Source: Alphaproteobacteria bacterium
Lineage (GTDB): Bacteria > Pseudomonadota > Alphaproteobacteria > Caulobacterales > Maricaulaceae
Assembly: GCA_024742735.1 (NCBI GenBank)
Contig: JANSXV010000007.1
Location: 1-64,000, forward strand
Length of the DNA stretch: 64,000 bases
Direction of reading: 5' to 3'
Shown piece by piece: positions 26,599 through 35,847 of the stretch. Both the position numbers and the translations under genes were made by a program. Below the pieces are notes generated by a model. The model searched no databases. It was not told the DNA's origin and saw nothing but the letters and a program-made list of their open reading frames with translations. Each line of letters starts with the position of its first letter. Position 1 is the stretch's first letter.

Positions 26599-27527
26599 GC
26601 GGCGCCGCTCCGGATGTCCGGCAGAAGCACGAGCGCCGGATCGGCCTTGATTTCACTCACCAGCCAGGCCTCGAAAGCAGCGACTTTTTCAAGCGCCCGG
26701 CGGGTCACCGGGGTGACGAAATACCAGTTGCCTGGAAGCGGCGCGCGAAGACCGGGAAAAAGCTCCACCAGCCGGCCGCTGTCTAGTTCGCCGTGGGCAA
26801 ACGGTTCTATCGCCAAGGCGATGCCCATGCCGCCCGCTGCTGCGTTGAGCGCGAGATCATAACTGTCGAACCGCCCATCGCCTGCCGTGCTGAGCCCTGT
26901 GACACCGGCCGCGTTCAGCCAGGCGGGCCAGTCGTCAGCGGATGGGTAGACCTGGAGCAGGGGATGTCCGCGCAGGTCCTTTGGCGTTTCGATCGGTGCG
27001 TGGCGCGCCAGGTAATCAGGGCTCGCAACCGGGAAGACGCGGGAGTTGAACAGCGGCCTGTAGGCCGCGTTTGGATCGTGGGGGTGGCCAATCATGATGC
27101 AGGCGTCGACGGAATCCACGCCGAACTCCACATCGCGCTGTGATGTAACCAGCCGGATAGGCTTTTGCCCGGTGGCACCTTCATAACGTGCGAGGCGAGG
27201 CAGTAACCACCGGATCGCAAAGGTCGAATAGGTCTGCAAGGTTAGGCACTCTCCGGCGTCCGAACGAAGTTCCTGCGTGGCGTCGGCGATCCGCTCCATT
27301 CCGCGAAGCACCGCGAAGGCGTAGCGTTCGCCGTGGGCGGTCAATTCAACGCCGTTGCGGTCGCGCTTCATCAGCTTGCAGGAAAGAGCGCTTTCCAGGC
27401 TGCGGATCTGGTGGCTAACGGCCGAAGGCGATACGTTGAGCTCCGTCGCTGCAGCCTTGAAGCTGTGCAATCTCACAACGGCTTCAAAAGCGCGCAGCGC
27501 TGCGAACGGGGGAAATTTCGGTTCCAT
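26595..27527 (-). CDS. LysR-family regulator (GcvA-like)
   Basis: A 310-residue LysR-type regulator. The winged helix is at 5-65 (FPPFAALRAFEAVVRLHSFK, ELNVSPSAVSHQIRSLESAL), the linker helix follows, and the effector domain starts near residue 92 (CLTLQTYSTFAIRWLLPRL), a pattern of the GcvA subgroup. It leads the aconitase X genes and is divergent from the TonB receptor gene at 27833. The 305 bases between hold two inverted near-identical TGAGTT-type elements, one 19 bases before its own start. It probably regulates both directions, with an organic acid as inducer. Confidence 0.88.
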   Translation of the reverse strand: MEPKFPPFAALRAFEAVVRLHSFKAAATELNVSPSAVSHQIRSLESALSCKLMKRDRNGVELTAHGERYAFAVLRGMERIADATQELRSDAGECLTLQTYSTFAIRWLLPRLARYEGATGQKPIRLVTSQRDVEFGVDSVDACIMIGHPHDPNAAYRPLFNSRVFPVASPDYLARHAPIETPKDLRGHPLLQVYPSADDWPAWLNAAGVTGLSTAGDGRFDSYDLALNAAAGGMGIALAIEPFAHGELDSGRLVELFPGLRAPLPGNWYFVTPVTRRALEKVAAFEAWLVSEIKADPALVLLPDIRSGAA

Positions 27528-27832
27528 GGTGTGCTCATACGTTAATTGAGTTCACTTCACTGTTCTGGGCGGCTCCAGCTGTGTCAATGCATGTTGCCTG
27601 ACCCCAGTTCCGAAAACGATTGCCCCGCTATTTCAGGGCTATCTCAGACCCAGACATGACCCATAGTGCGCCACGTTTCACCTTCTTGGCTAAAGAGGGT
27701 GGGCGTCATAGGTGAATTAAACTCATGCGATGGCGAATGATTTCTGGTCGCGCGGTCCGGTAGGTTTGCTTAGGCTTTGCCCAAATATGGCGGGCGAAGC
27801 TTGTCAACATAAAGACATATGGGGAGAGATTC
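27528..27832. promoter_or_regulatory. Divergent promoter region with inverted TGAGTT-type sites
   Basis: TTGAGTTCACTTCAC lies at 27546-27560. Its inverted partner TGAGTTTAATTCAC, read on the minus strand, lies at 27712-27725. They share 12 of 14 bases. One is close to the LysR start and the other 108 bases ahead of the receptor gene, a layout typical of LysR control of a divergent pair. AATTGAGTTCAC occurs again at 33912 before the dehydrogenase genes. No other gene is seen here. Confidence 0.4.
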
Positions 27833-30205
27833 ATGACCGGCACCAAATGGAGCGGCTCAAAAGAACGTGTCGCACCGCGCCTCGCGCAGCTTATGACGAC
27901 GACGTGCTTGATCACGTTTGGCGGCGCCGGCCTCGCGATTGCGCAGGAGCCAGCAGCGGACCAGCCGCGGCGGACGGTGGATGTGATCACCGTCACTGCC
28001 CAGAAGCGCGAAGAGAGCCTTCAAGACGTGCCCCTGTCGATCCAGGCGATCGACAGTACCCGAATCCAGAATCTGGGTATTTCGCAGTTTGAAGATATCG
28101 TCGCCTTCGCACCGTCGGTGTCCTTCGTGTCCGAGCGTCCGGGCACCCAGAACCTATTTATTCGCGGCGTCGCCGACGGCTCGAATCCGAACCGGACCAA
28201 TACCGCGACCGCAACACTTTATCTTGATGAGCAGCCGCTCACGGTGGGCGGCACGATCATCGATCTCCATAGTTATGACATCGAGCGCGTCGAAGTGCTC
28301 AACGGCCCGCAGGGCACCTATTATGGCGCGGGCTCAGTGTCCGGCACGGTGCGCATCATCACCAACAAGCCCGATCCGTCCGGCTATGAAGCGGGCGTCG
28401 ACGCCACCGTGGGAACCATCTCAGACGGCGGCGAGATCTACACCCTTGAAGGCTTCGCCAATATCCCGATCGTGGAAGATCGCGTCGCGATCCGCTTGGT
28501 GGGCTGGTATGACGACCAGGGCGGCTTCGTCGACAATGTCCCGCTGACGCGCACGTACACCAATGGCGCTGTGGTTTCCAACGCGCCCTTCGTCCAGGAG
28601 GACTACAACACCTCCGAGATCACCGGCGGTCGGGCTTCGCTGCGTGCTGATCTGACGCCGAGCTGGACGGGCACGCTGTCGGCCTTCTACCAGAGCGCGG
28701 ACACGACCGGTGCCTGGGACCATGATCCGCGTCGGCGCGGCGATCTGCAGGTGGCGCGCTTTGCTGAAGACAGCGGTTCGCGGGAGTTCAGCCAATACGC
28801 CGCCACGCTGGAAGGCTCGACCGACTTCGCCGACATCGTTCTGACGACATCTTATTTCAGCCAGGATTATCAATCCTCGGCAGACTATTCCGACTATGTT
28901 GAGTATGCCTCGTTCGCGCCGAGGATCCAGCAATTTGCTTGTGACGAGCTCTATTATTACGGCAATGTCGGGTGTAACGATCCCAGCATGGCGTTCCGCA
29001 CCGATGACTATGATGAGCGCTGGTCCACTGAAATTCGCGCCGCGTCCAACGGCGACGGTCCGCTGAGCTGGATTGTCGGCGCCTATTTTGAATCGAACGA
29101 GAGCGAGGGCTTTGGCATCTGGGAGATGCCGGGCATCAAGTATGGCGGTGCCCCGGCGGCTTTCTACCTGTCCTACTATGGCGGCGATCCGCTGCCGAAC
29201 GAGTGGTATAGCTATTACGGGTCTGGCAGCAGCGAACAGATCGCGGTGTTCGGCGAGGTCGGATACGACATCACCGAGCGTTTGACGCTCACCGTAGGCG
29301 CGCGCTTCTTTGAGGACTCCTTCTCCGGCGACGCTGGCGGCTGGTCGGCCTATTTCTACCAGCCCAAGGCGGGCGGCGCGGCCTCCTCGGGCGAGAGCAG
29401 CGGGGAAGGTTTCAAGTTCAATCTGCAATACCAGATCAGCGATAATCTGCTGACCTATTTCAACTTCGCCCAGGGCTTCCGGGCTGGCGGCTCGAACGGG
29501 GCCATCGGGCAGACCAATCCCAACATTCCCGAGGTCTACGATCCGGACTATCTAGACAGCTACGAGGCGGGCTGGAAGGCGCAGCTGTTTGATGGTCGCC
29601 TGATCTTCAATGGCGCGGTCTACCGGATGATCTGGGAGGACTTCCAGACTTCGATCTACGACATCAACATCGCGCCGGTGATCTTCTACGCCAATGCAGG
29701 CAACGCCGAGGTGCTCGGCTTTGAAGCTGACATTCAGGCCCAGATCACCGATGGCTGGTCGTTCAATTTCAATGCGAACTACAACAGATCAGAGCTGACC
29801 GAGGACTTCAGATCCCTGGTCGACCCCACGCTCATCTGGGCGCCGGAAGGCCGGGAGCTGCCCTACGTGCCGGCCTGGAAGTTCTCGGCGACAACGCGCT
29901 ATGAATTTGCGCTCACTGATTCCATAGACGCCTATGTCCAGGCCGCTTATTCCTACACGGACGAAGTTTGGAACCTGCTGATCGAGGAAGCCTTCCAGGC
30001 CGGGGCCGTGCCCGAGCGCCAGGACGCGTACGGCACGCTCGACCTGCGCGGCGGGCTTGAGCAAGGCCCGTTCCGCCTTGAGCTGTTCGCCACCAACGTG
30101 ACTGACGAGCGCGCCCAGGTGTTCATCAACACTGGCTATTACGATGAGCGGATCACCACCAATCGCCCGCGCACGGTGGGTCTGCGCCTGCGCGCGCGTT
30201 ACTAG
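27833..30205 (+). CDS. TonB-dependent outer-membrane receptor
   Basis: A 790-residue receptor starting at 27833, with GGGGAGAG before the ATG. The signal peptide spans about 1-38. A TonB-box-like VDVITVTAQKREESLQDVPL is followed by a plug with NLFIRGVADGSNPNRTN and NGPQGTYYGAGSVSGTVRII, then a barrel to the C-terminal PRTVGLRLRARY, which ends in tyrosine where such barrels usually end in an aromatic residue. It leads an operon: six bases separate it from a lipoprotein esterase, which overlaps the sulfotransferase. It would import the substrate of the island, perhaps an acylated quaternary amine. Confidence 0.9.
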   Translation: MTGTKWSGSKERVAPRLAQLMTTTCLITFGGAGLAIAQEPAADQPRRTVDVITVTAQKREESLQDVPLSIQAIDSTRIQNLGISQFEDIVAFAPSVSFVSERPGTQNLFIRGVADGSNPNRTNTATATLYLDEQPLTVGGTIIDLHSYDIERVEVLNGPQGTYYGAGSVSGTVRIITNKPDPSGYEAGVDATVGTISDGGEIYTLEGFANIPIVEDRVAIRLVGWYDDQGGFVDNVPLTRTYTNGAVVSNAPFVQEDYNTSEITGGRASLRADLTPSWTGTLSAFYQSADTTGAWDHDPRRRGDLQVARFAEDSGSREFSQYAATLEGSTDFADIVLTTSYFSQDYQSSADYSDYVEYASFAPRIQQFACDELYYYGNVGCNDPSMAFRTDDYDERWSTEIRAASNGDGPLSWIVGAYFESNESEGFGIWEMPGIKYGGAPAAFYLSYYGGDPLPNEWYSYYGSGSSEQIAVFGEVGYDITERLTLTVGARFFEDSFSGDAGGWSAYFYQPKAGGAASSGESSGEGFKFNLQYQISDNLLTYFNFAQGFRAGGSNGAIGQTNPNIPEVYDPDYLDSYEAGWKAQLFDGRLIFNGAVYRMIWEDFQTSIYDINIAPVIFYANAGNAEVLGFEADIQAQITDGWSFNFNANYNRSELTEDFRSLVDPTLIWAPEGRELPYVPAWKFSATTRYEFALTDSIDAYVQAAYSYTDEVWNLLIEEAFQAGAVPERQDAYGTLDLRGGLEQGPFRLELFATNVTDERAQVFINTGYYDERITTNRPRTVGLRLRARY

Positions 30206-30211
30206 GCGGCG

Positions 30212-31921
30212 ATGCGCTCGACCCGAACCCTGACCGCGGCGCTCTTCTGCGCCGCGGTCGCAGGGGCCTTTTCCCTTTCGGCCTGCGCCGCCCCCGAGCT
30301 GGGTTTGCAGGTGGAGACCGGCGAGGGTCCCGTACTCGGGATGCAAAGCCAAAACGGTGCGCTTTTCTGGGGCGCAGTGCCGTATGCGGCTGCTCCTGTG
30401 GGTGACGCGCGCTGGCGGCCGCCGCAACCGGCCCCGGTCCGCGAGGCGGTGCTGGAGGCGTTCGTGCCCGGCGCGCCGTGCGCGCAACCCGCCTATGGCG
30501 ACGCTGAGTCCGGACTAGTTCTGGGATCGGAAGACTGTCTGACTCTCAACATCCATGCGCCTTCTGACGCCGACGGCGCGCCGGTCATGGTGTGGATCCA
30601 TGGCGGGGGCAACTATGCCGGCGCCGCGCGCGAGTATGACGGCGCAGTGTTGGCGGAGCGCGAAGGCGTGGTGGTGGTGACGATTAATTACCGCCTTGGC
30701 CCGTTTGGCTGGTTTCATCATCCCGCCATCCGCGGCGAACGCCCGGACGCGCCCACGGGGCAGTTCGCCGTACTCGACATGATCGCGGCTCTGCAATGGG
30801 TGCAGGCCAACATCGAAGGCTTCGGCGGCGACGCCGGCCGGGTGACCATTTTCGGCGAGTCCGCCGGTGGGCAGAACATCTACGCCCTGGTCCTGGCGGA
30901 GCCCGCGCAGGGCTTGTTCCATCGCGCGATTTCCCAGAGCGGCGGATTGTGGAATATGACCCTAGCTCAGGCGGTCAATCCCAGTGACGCCGAAACGCCC
31001 GGAACACGGGCCAGCGCCAGCGAAATCCTTGCCGCCTGGATTGTTGCAGCGGGGCGGGCCGATAACCGCGACGCAGCGTTGGAGCTGCTGTCCAGCATGA
31101 GTGACGACGCAGTCGCAGCCTTCATGCGTGACCTCTCCACCGAAGCGGTGCTCGCCCCGTATCGCGATCAGCCCGATCTCGGCTACGACCTGCCCAGCGT
31201 CGTGCTTGACGGGGTGATCGTGTCGCAAGAGGGGCACCGCACCCAGCTCGCCTCCGGCGCCTATAACCAGGTCCCCATGATGCTGGGCGGCAATCTCAAT
31301 GAGCAGAAGGCCTGGATGGCCTATGATCCAGCCTATGTGGAGTTCACTCCGGCCGGACCCGTGGCGCGCGACCGGGACCAGTACGCCGCGATCGACGAGC
31401 ATTATTCCAACTGGTGGAACGCCAGCGCCGTGGACGATATCGCCGACCACGCCGTCTCGCCGGTCTACGCCTATCGCTTTGACTGGGCCGATGCCCCGAC
31501 CGAGCCCGTGGATCTCGCCTTCTTGGTCGGTGCCGCCCATGGCATTGAGATCCCCTTCCTGTTCGGCGACTTCTCCGGCGGATTTGAATCACTATTCACA
31601 CCGGACAACCGCGCCGGCCGCGAGGCGCTGTCCCGAGCCATGTCCGCTTACTGGGCCGAGTTTGCGAGAAGCGGCGATCCGGGCGATGGCGGTGCCGGCC
31701 TACCGCAGTGGGAGACGTGGGGCGAGGGCCGTCAGAAAATGATCTTCGACGCCGGTGATATCGCCATGGCGCCGGCGCCACTGACCTTTGAAACGCTTGT
31801 GGATAGACTGATCGCCGATGAGCGGCTGAGCGAGGATGAGCGCTGCATGATCCTGCGCCACAACACCATGTACCCTGAGTTTGCCCTGGAGCGGCTTGCG
31901 CAAGCCGGTTGCGCGCCATGA
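30212..31921 (+). CDS. Type B carboxylesterase, lipoprotein
   Basis: An alpha/beta hydrolase of 569 residues. The N-terminus carries a lipoprotein signal (AFSLSACAAPE, lipobox LSAC), so it should be anchored to the outer or inner membrane. SEDCLTLNIH and VMVWIHGGGNYAG form the oxyanion region. FGESAGGQN gives the nucleophilic serine, and GAAHGIEIPFLFG carries the catalytic histidine. Such enzymes cleave carboxylic esters. It follows the receptor by six bases and shares ATGA with the sulfotransferase gene. A second esterase of the same family is encoded at 35848. The ester substrate is unknown; acylcarnitines fit the neighbourhood. Confidence 0.85.
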   Translation: MRSTRTLTAALFCAAVAGAFSLSACAAPELGLQVETGEGPVLGMQSQNGALFWGAVPYAAAPVGDARWRPPQPAPVREAVLEAFVPGAPCAQPAYGDAESGLVLGSEDCLTLNIHAPSDADGAPVMVWIHGGGNYAGAAREYDGAVLAEREGVVVVTINYRLGPFGWFHHPAIRGERPDAPTGQFAVLDMIAALQWVQANIEGFGGDAGRVTIFGESAGGQNIYALVLAEPAQGLFHRAISQSGGLWNMTLAQAVNPSDAETPGTRASASEILAAWIVAAGRADNRDAALELLSSMSDDAVAAFMRDLSTEAVLAPYRDQPDLGYDLPSVVLDGVIVSQEGHRTQLASGAYNQVPMMLGGNLNEQKAWMAYDPAYVEFTPAGPVARDRDQYAAIDEHYSNWWNASAVDDIADHAVSPVYAYRFDWADAPTEPVDLAFLVGAAHGIEIPFLFGDFSGGFESLFTPDNRAGREALSRAMSAYWAEFARSGDPGDGGAGLPQWETWGEGRQKMIFDAGDIAMAPAPLTFETLVDRLIADERLSEDERCMILRHNTMYPEFALERLAQAGCAP

Positions 31922-33912
31922 CCGGCGCCCCGCCCGACGCCGCCCAGGGGGATGTCCGCCAAGCCTTCGCCAATGCCCAGCGTTGGGTGAAAGCTGGGCG
32001 TCTTGACCTGGCGACCGAGCAGCTTGAGGCGATCCTCCAGGCCGTGCCTGGCGAGGTTAACTCGCTGTGTCTTCTCGGCTCTCTTTACAGTTCTCAAAGC
32101 CGCCTAGAAGAGGCGCTTGTGCTGCTGGATCGTGCGCGCGACGCCGCGCCCGGGTTTCATCAGGCCGCGCTTGAGCTAGCCCGGGTCCAGCGCCAGGCCG
32201 GTCAGATCGACGCGGCGCTTTCAACCCTTGAGGACCTGACAGCGCGCGCGCCGGACCATAGCCGGGCCTGGAATGTCCTGGGGGATGCGTTGTGCGAGGC
32301 GAAGCGGTTCGAAGACGGGCGCCGCGCCTTCCGTAAGGCCGCCGAAACGGATCCGCATCGCGGCCTCATCGCCCGGTCAATCAAGGCGCTCAACGAAAAC
32401 CGCCGCGCTGAGGCGGAGCGCGACCTGCGCGAGGTGGTAAAGGCTGATCCCGACCATGTTCACGCCTTGGTGGGTCTGGCCTCGCTTGCGCTCGATGCTG
32501 GCGTAACGGTTGACGCCGAACGCCTGCTGGAGCGCGCCCGGCGGCTGTCTCCTTACTCCGATGTGGTCTGGCGCAACATCGCCCGGCTGGAGTCTGAACG
32601 CGCTGATTACGCCAAGGCCGAGGCGGCGGCGCGCCTGGCCGTCGAGGTGGCGCCTGATCGCGCCGACAGCTGGTCCATGCTCGGCAATGTCCAGGCGTGG
32701 GGGCTGAAGCCGGACGACGCGCGCGACAGCTTCCGCCAGTGCCTCGCCGTCGAAGCCGACCAGCCGCGCGTCTGGCTGTCGCTCGGGCATGCGCTGAAGA
32801 CCCTAGGCGACCGGGCCGAATGCGAGGCGGCCTATGGCGAAGCGATCCGCCTGGATCCGGCTCTGGGCGAAGCCTATTGGAGCCTGGCGGATCTAAAGAC
32901 CTACCGCTTCGATGACGCCCAGCGCCAGACCATGATGGCGGCGCTCAAGGACGGCGCCGTCCCACCCGGCGACCGGGCGGGGTTCCACTTCGCGCTGGGC
33001 AAGGCGTTCGAGGATGACGGCGCGTTTGAAGACAGCTTTGATCACTACGCGCAAGGCAACGCCATCAAAGCGCGCCTGGACACCTTCGACATGGACGGAT
33101 TCCAGGCCACGTGCGCCAAGTTGAAGGCGGCTTTCCCGGTTTTGAGCGCGCGCGCGACCAACGTCGAGGGGCCGACGCCGATCTTCATCGTCGGCCTGCC
33201 GCGCGCGGGTTCGACCTTGCTGGAGCAGATCCTCGCCTCCCATAGCGCCGTTGAAGGCACCATGGAGTTGCCGCACATGCTCACCTATGTGCGCGACATG
33301 ATCGCCGGGCCCGGCTATCCCGAGGCGCTGGACGCCATGGACGCGGCAGCCTTCGCCGCGCTGGGAGCGCGCTATCTCGAGGAGACGTCCGCCTACCATA
33401 GCGACGCGCCTTTCTTCATCGACAAAATGCCCAATAATTTCCTCCATGTCGGGCTGATCACCCGGGCTCTGCCCAACGCCATCATCATCGACGCCCGCCG
33501 CGATCCGCGCGATTGCTGCCTGTCCTGCTTCAAGCAGAATTTCGCCCGCGGCCAGACTTTCACCTACGATCTGGAGACGCTGGGGCGGTATTACCGGGCC
33601 TATGTCGATCTCATGGCCCATTGGGACGCCGCAGGTCCTGGGCGGGTGATCCGGGTGCGGTATGAAGACGTGGTCGCTGACCTGGAGAGTGAAGTGCGCC
33701 GGGTCCTCGCCCAATGCGGGCTGGAGTTTGACGAAGCCTGCCTGCGCTTCCATGAAACCCGGCGTGCGGTGCGCACCGCCAGCGCCGAGCAGGTGCGCCA
33801 GCCAATCTACGCCAGGGGCGTCGGGCACTGGCGCAAGTACGAACGCCGGCTTGAACCGCTGGTGCGGTCCCTGGGAGACGTGCTCGCCACAGAGGGCCGC
33901 GCCAATGGATGA
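31918..33912 (+). CDS. TPR-containing sulfotransferase
   Basis: At 664 residues it is longer than the copy at 17.6 kb because it has more TPR units (about 10-390: LDLATEQLEAILQAVPGEVN, HVHALVGLASLALDAGVTVD and others). The C-terminal sulfotransferase domain has IFIVGLPRAGSTLLEQILAS for the 5'-phosphosulfate loop and RRDPRDCCLSCFKQNFARG for the 3'-phosphate. The start at 31918 overlaps the esterase stop. It is the second receptor-hydrolase-sulfotransferase trio in the window. The acceptor might be a sugar, a lipid or a tyrosine of a surface protein; nothing here decides. Confidence 0.82.
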   Translation: MTGAPPDAAQGDVRQAFANAQRWVKAGRLDLATEQLEAILQAVPGEVNSLCLLGSLYSSQSRLEEALVLLDRARDAAPGFHQAALELARVQRQAGQIDAALSTLEDLTARAPDHSRAWNVLGDALCEAKRFEDGRRAFRKAAETDPHRGLIARSIKALNENRRAEAERDLREVVKADPDHVHALVGLASLALDAGVTVDAERLLERARRLSPYSDVVWRNIARLESERADYAKAEAAARLAVEVAPDRADSWSMLGNVQAWGLKPDDARDSFRQCLAVEADQPRVWLSLGHALKTLGDRAECEAAYGEAIRLDPALGEAYWSLADLKTYRFDDAQRQTMMAALKDGAVPPGDRAGFHFALGKAFEDDGAFEDSFDHYAQGNAIKARLDTFDMDGFQATCAKLKAAFPVLSARATNVEGPTPIFIVGLPRAGSTLLEQILASHSAVEGTMELPHMLTYVRDMIAGPGYPEALDAMDAAAFAALGARYLEETSAYHSDAPFFIDKMPNNFLHVGLITRALPNAIIIDARRDPRDCCLSCFKQNFARGQTFTYDLETLGRYYRAYVDLMAHWDAAGPGRVIRVRYEDVVADLESEVRRVLAQCGLEFDEACLRFHETRRAVRTASAEQVRQPIYARGVGHWRKYERRLEPLVRSLGDVLATEGRANG

Positions 33913-33923
33913 ATTGAGTTCAC
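33912..33923. promoter_or_regulatory. Third copy of the AATTGAGTTCAC element
   Basis: AATTGAGTTCAC lies right after the sulfotransferase stop and 96 bases ahead of the SDR gene. It is identical over 12 bases to the copy near the LysR gene (27544-27555). It may be an operator for the second transcription unit of the island. Twelve identical bases in 64 kb could still be chance. Confidence 0.3.
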
Positions 33924-34018
33924 CGATCCACCAATCGTTTCGAGTCGCGAACAGATTGGCGCCGCTGTACGAAGCCCGGTCGGCGTTGACCCGAATTGCT
34001 AAAAGAGGCTGACGGACC

Positions 34019-34843
34019 ATGGCGATCCAGTACTCCGCCGCACAAGATGACCCCGCCGCAGATCCGCAGCCGAAGGGCGCTGCGCTGATCACCGGCGCCG
34101 CATCGGGGATTGGCGCGGCCATCGCCGCCAAGCTCGCCGAAGACGGATGGCCGGTCCATGTATGCGATTCCGCGCCCGGCGCCGTTGATGCCTTCTCCAG
34201 CGCGTATCCTGAGATCGACGCGTCAGTCGCCGACGTGCGCGACCCGCAAGTTGCATCCCGGGTCGTCGAGAAGGCCGTTAGGTGTCACGGATCGATCGGC
34301 GTTCTAATCAATAATGCTGGCGTTGCAGGCATGACTGCGCCTATCGAGGACGTAGATGATGACGACTGGCGGCGCACGATCGATATCAACATCAACGGTG
34401 CGTACTACTTCCTGAAAGCCGCCGCGCCGGCCATGAAGGCCGCCGGCGCCGGCTCGGTCATCAATATCGCCTCGACCGCCGCCCTGTTTGGCTACCCTCA
34501 GCGCACTGCCTATGCGGCGTCGAAATGGGCTTTGATCGGCATCACCAAGACTCTGGCTATGGAACTCGGCCCATTCGGGGTGCGCGTCAACGCGGTGTGC
34601 CCAGGCTCCGTCGAGGGCCCACGCATTGATGGCGTGATCGAGCGCGACGCCGCTCATCGCGGCATGTCGCCTGTCGACGTCCGTCGTATCTATGAATCCC
34701 AGGTCTCCATGCGTCGCTTCGTGACGAAGGACGACATCGCCGATACTTGCGCTTTCCTAGCCTCTGACCGGGCCCGCATGATCTCCGGCCAGGTCATCGC
34801 TGTGGATGGCCATACCGAAACACTGACCTTTCCGATCAAGTGA
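34019..34843 (+). CDS. SDR-family dehydrogenase
   Basis: A short-chain dehydrogenase of 274 residues with a slightly long N-terminus. The NAD(P) loop is ALITGAASGIGAAIA, followed by LINNAGVAG, the catalytic serine in NIASTAALFG and the Tyr-Lys pair in YAASKWALIG. The VTKDDIADTCAFLASDRARM and SGQVIAVDGHTE end is classical. It starts a four-gene run with the MDR oxidoreductase, esterase and BCCT genes. In a carnitine route the first step is oxidation of the 3-hydroxyl. No typical carnitine dehydrogenase of the hydroxyacyl-CoA type is present, so this enzyme is the best candidate, by inference only. Confidence 0.85.
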   Translation: MAIQYSAAQDDPAADPQPKGAALITGAASGIGAAIAAKLAEDGWPVHVCDSAPGAVDAFSSAYPEIDASVADVRDPQVASRVVEKAVRCHGSIGVLINNAGVAGMTAPIEDVDDDDWRRTIDININGAYYFLKAAAPAMKAAGAGSVINIASTAALFGYPQRTAYAASKWALIGITKTLAMELGPFGVRVNAVCPGSVEGPRIDGVIERDAAHRGMSPVDVRRIYESQVSMRRFVTKDDIADTCAFLASDRARMISGQVIAVDGHTETLTFPIK

Positions 34844-34850
34844 GAGCACC

Positions 34851-35843
34851 ATGAAAGCTGTCTGGTTTGAGGCATTCGGCAAGCCTGCCGACGTACTCCA
34901 AGTTGGCGAAAAGCCCACGCCAGAGCCCGGTCCGGGCGAGGTGCGCGTGCGCTTAATCACTAGCGGGGTGAACCCCTCCGATGTCAAGAAGCGAGCCGGT
35001 GCTTTCCCTCACCTGCTCGACAACGGCTACGTCATTCCGCACAGCGATGGTGCCGGCATTATCGATGCGGTGGGCCAGGGCGTGGATAGTTCGCGGATCG
35101 GAGAGCGGGTCTGGGTCTACCAGGCGCAGCATGGACGCCGGTTCGGCACTGCCGCTGAATACGTTGTGGTGGAAGAGCGCCGAGCCCCAGCTTTGCCCGA
35201 TGGCATCAGCTTTGAGGTGGGGGCTGTCTACGGTATTCCGGTGATGACCGCGCACCGCTGCGTGTTCGTTGAAGGCGATCCGGCGGGAAAGGTCATCCTC
35301 GTCACCGGCGGAGCCGGCCGGGTCGGCCTGTACGCCATCCAGTGGGCGAGCCGGGCTGGCGCGACGGTCGTGGCCACCGCCAGTAATCCCGCCGACGAGG
35401 AAGCCTGTCGGCAGGCCGGCGCCGCCCACATCGTCAATCACCGCCAGGCCGGCTGGGGCGCGCGCGTGCTGGAGGCGACCGGGGGCCATAAGGTCGATCA
35501 GGTCGTGGAGGTCGAGTTCGGTGCAAACCTGCCTGAGGTGCTGGACTGCATCCGCATCGGCGGCGCGATCTGCACCTATTCGTCGTCTCAGGACATGACC
35601 CCGACCCTGCCATTCTACCGCATGATGTTCATGGATCTCACCGTACGCATGGTCATCGTTTATGAGATGCCTGAAGCAGCCAAGCAGCAGGCCATATCCG
35701 ACATCGCCCGCGTCGAGGCCGATGGCGGGCTGACCCACCGCATCGCCGAGGCCTACGCGCTGGAGGACTGCGCCAAGGCTCAGGCCGCGATCGAGGCGGG
35801 CGACCGCCGCGGCGCGGTCGTTTTGAAGAATCAGGAGGCGTGA
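34851..35843 (+). CDS. MDR-family quinone oxidoreductase-like dehydrogenase
   Basis: A medium-chain dehydrogenase/reductase of 330 residues. The N-terminus has EVRVRLITSGVNPSDVKKRA and VIPHSDGAGIIDAVG. The Rossmann loop is VILVTGGAGRVGLYAIQWA, and the end has HRIAEAYALEDCAKAQAAIE. It lacks the zinc-binding cysteines of alcohol dehydrogenases, so it groups with NADPH:quinone reductases. It lies seven bases after the SDR gene and just before the esterase. It may reduce an unsaturated or quinone-like compound from the acyl part of the substrate; its role is uncertain. Confidence 0.82.
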   Translation: MKAVWFEAFGKPADVLQVGEKPTPEPGPGEVRVRLITSGVNPSDVKKRAGAFPHLLDNGYVIPHSDGAGIIDAVGQGVDSSRIGERVWVYQAQHGRRFGTAAEYVVVEERRAPALPDGISFEVGAVYGIPVMTAHRCVFVEGDPAGKVILVTGGAGRVGLYAIQWASRAGATVVATASNPADEEACRQAGAAHIVNHRQAGWGARVLEATGGHKVDQVVEVEFGANLPEVLDCIRIGGAICTYSSSQDMTPTLPFYRMMFMDLTVRMVIVYEMPEAAKQQAISDIARVEADGGLTHRIAEAYALEDCAKAQAAIEAGDRRGAVVLKNQEA

Positions 35844-35847
35844 TCGA

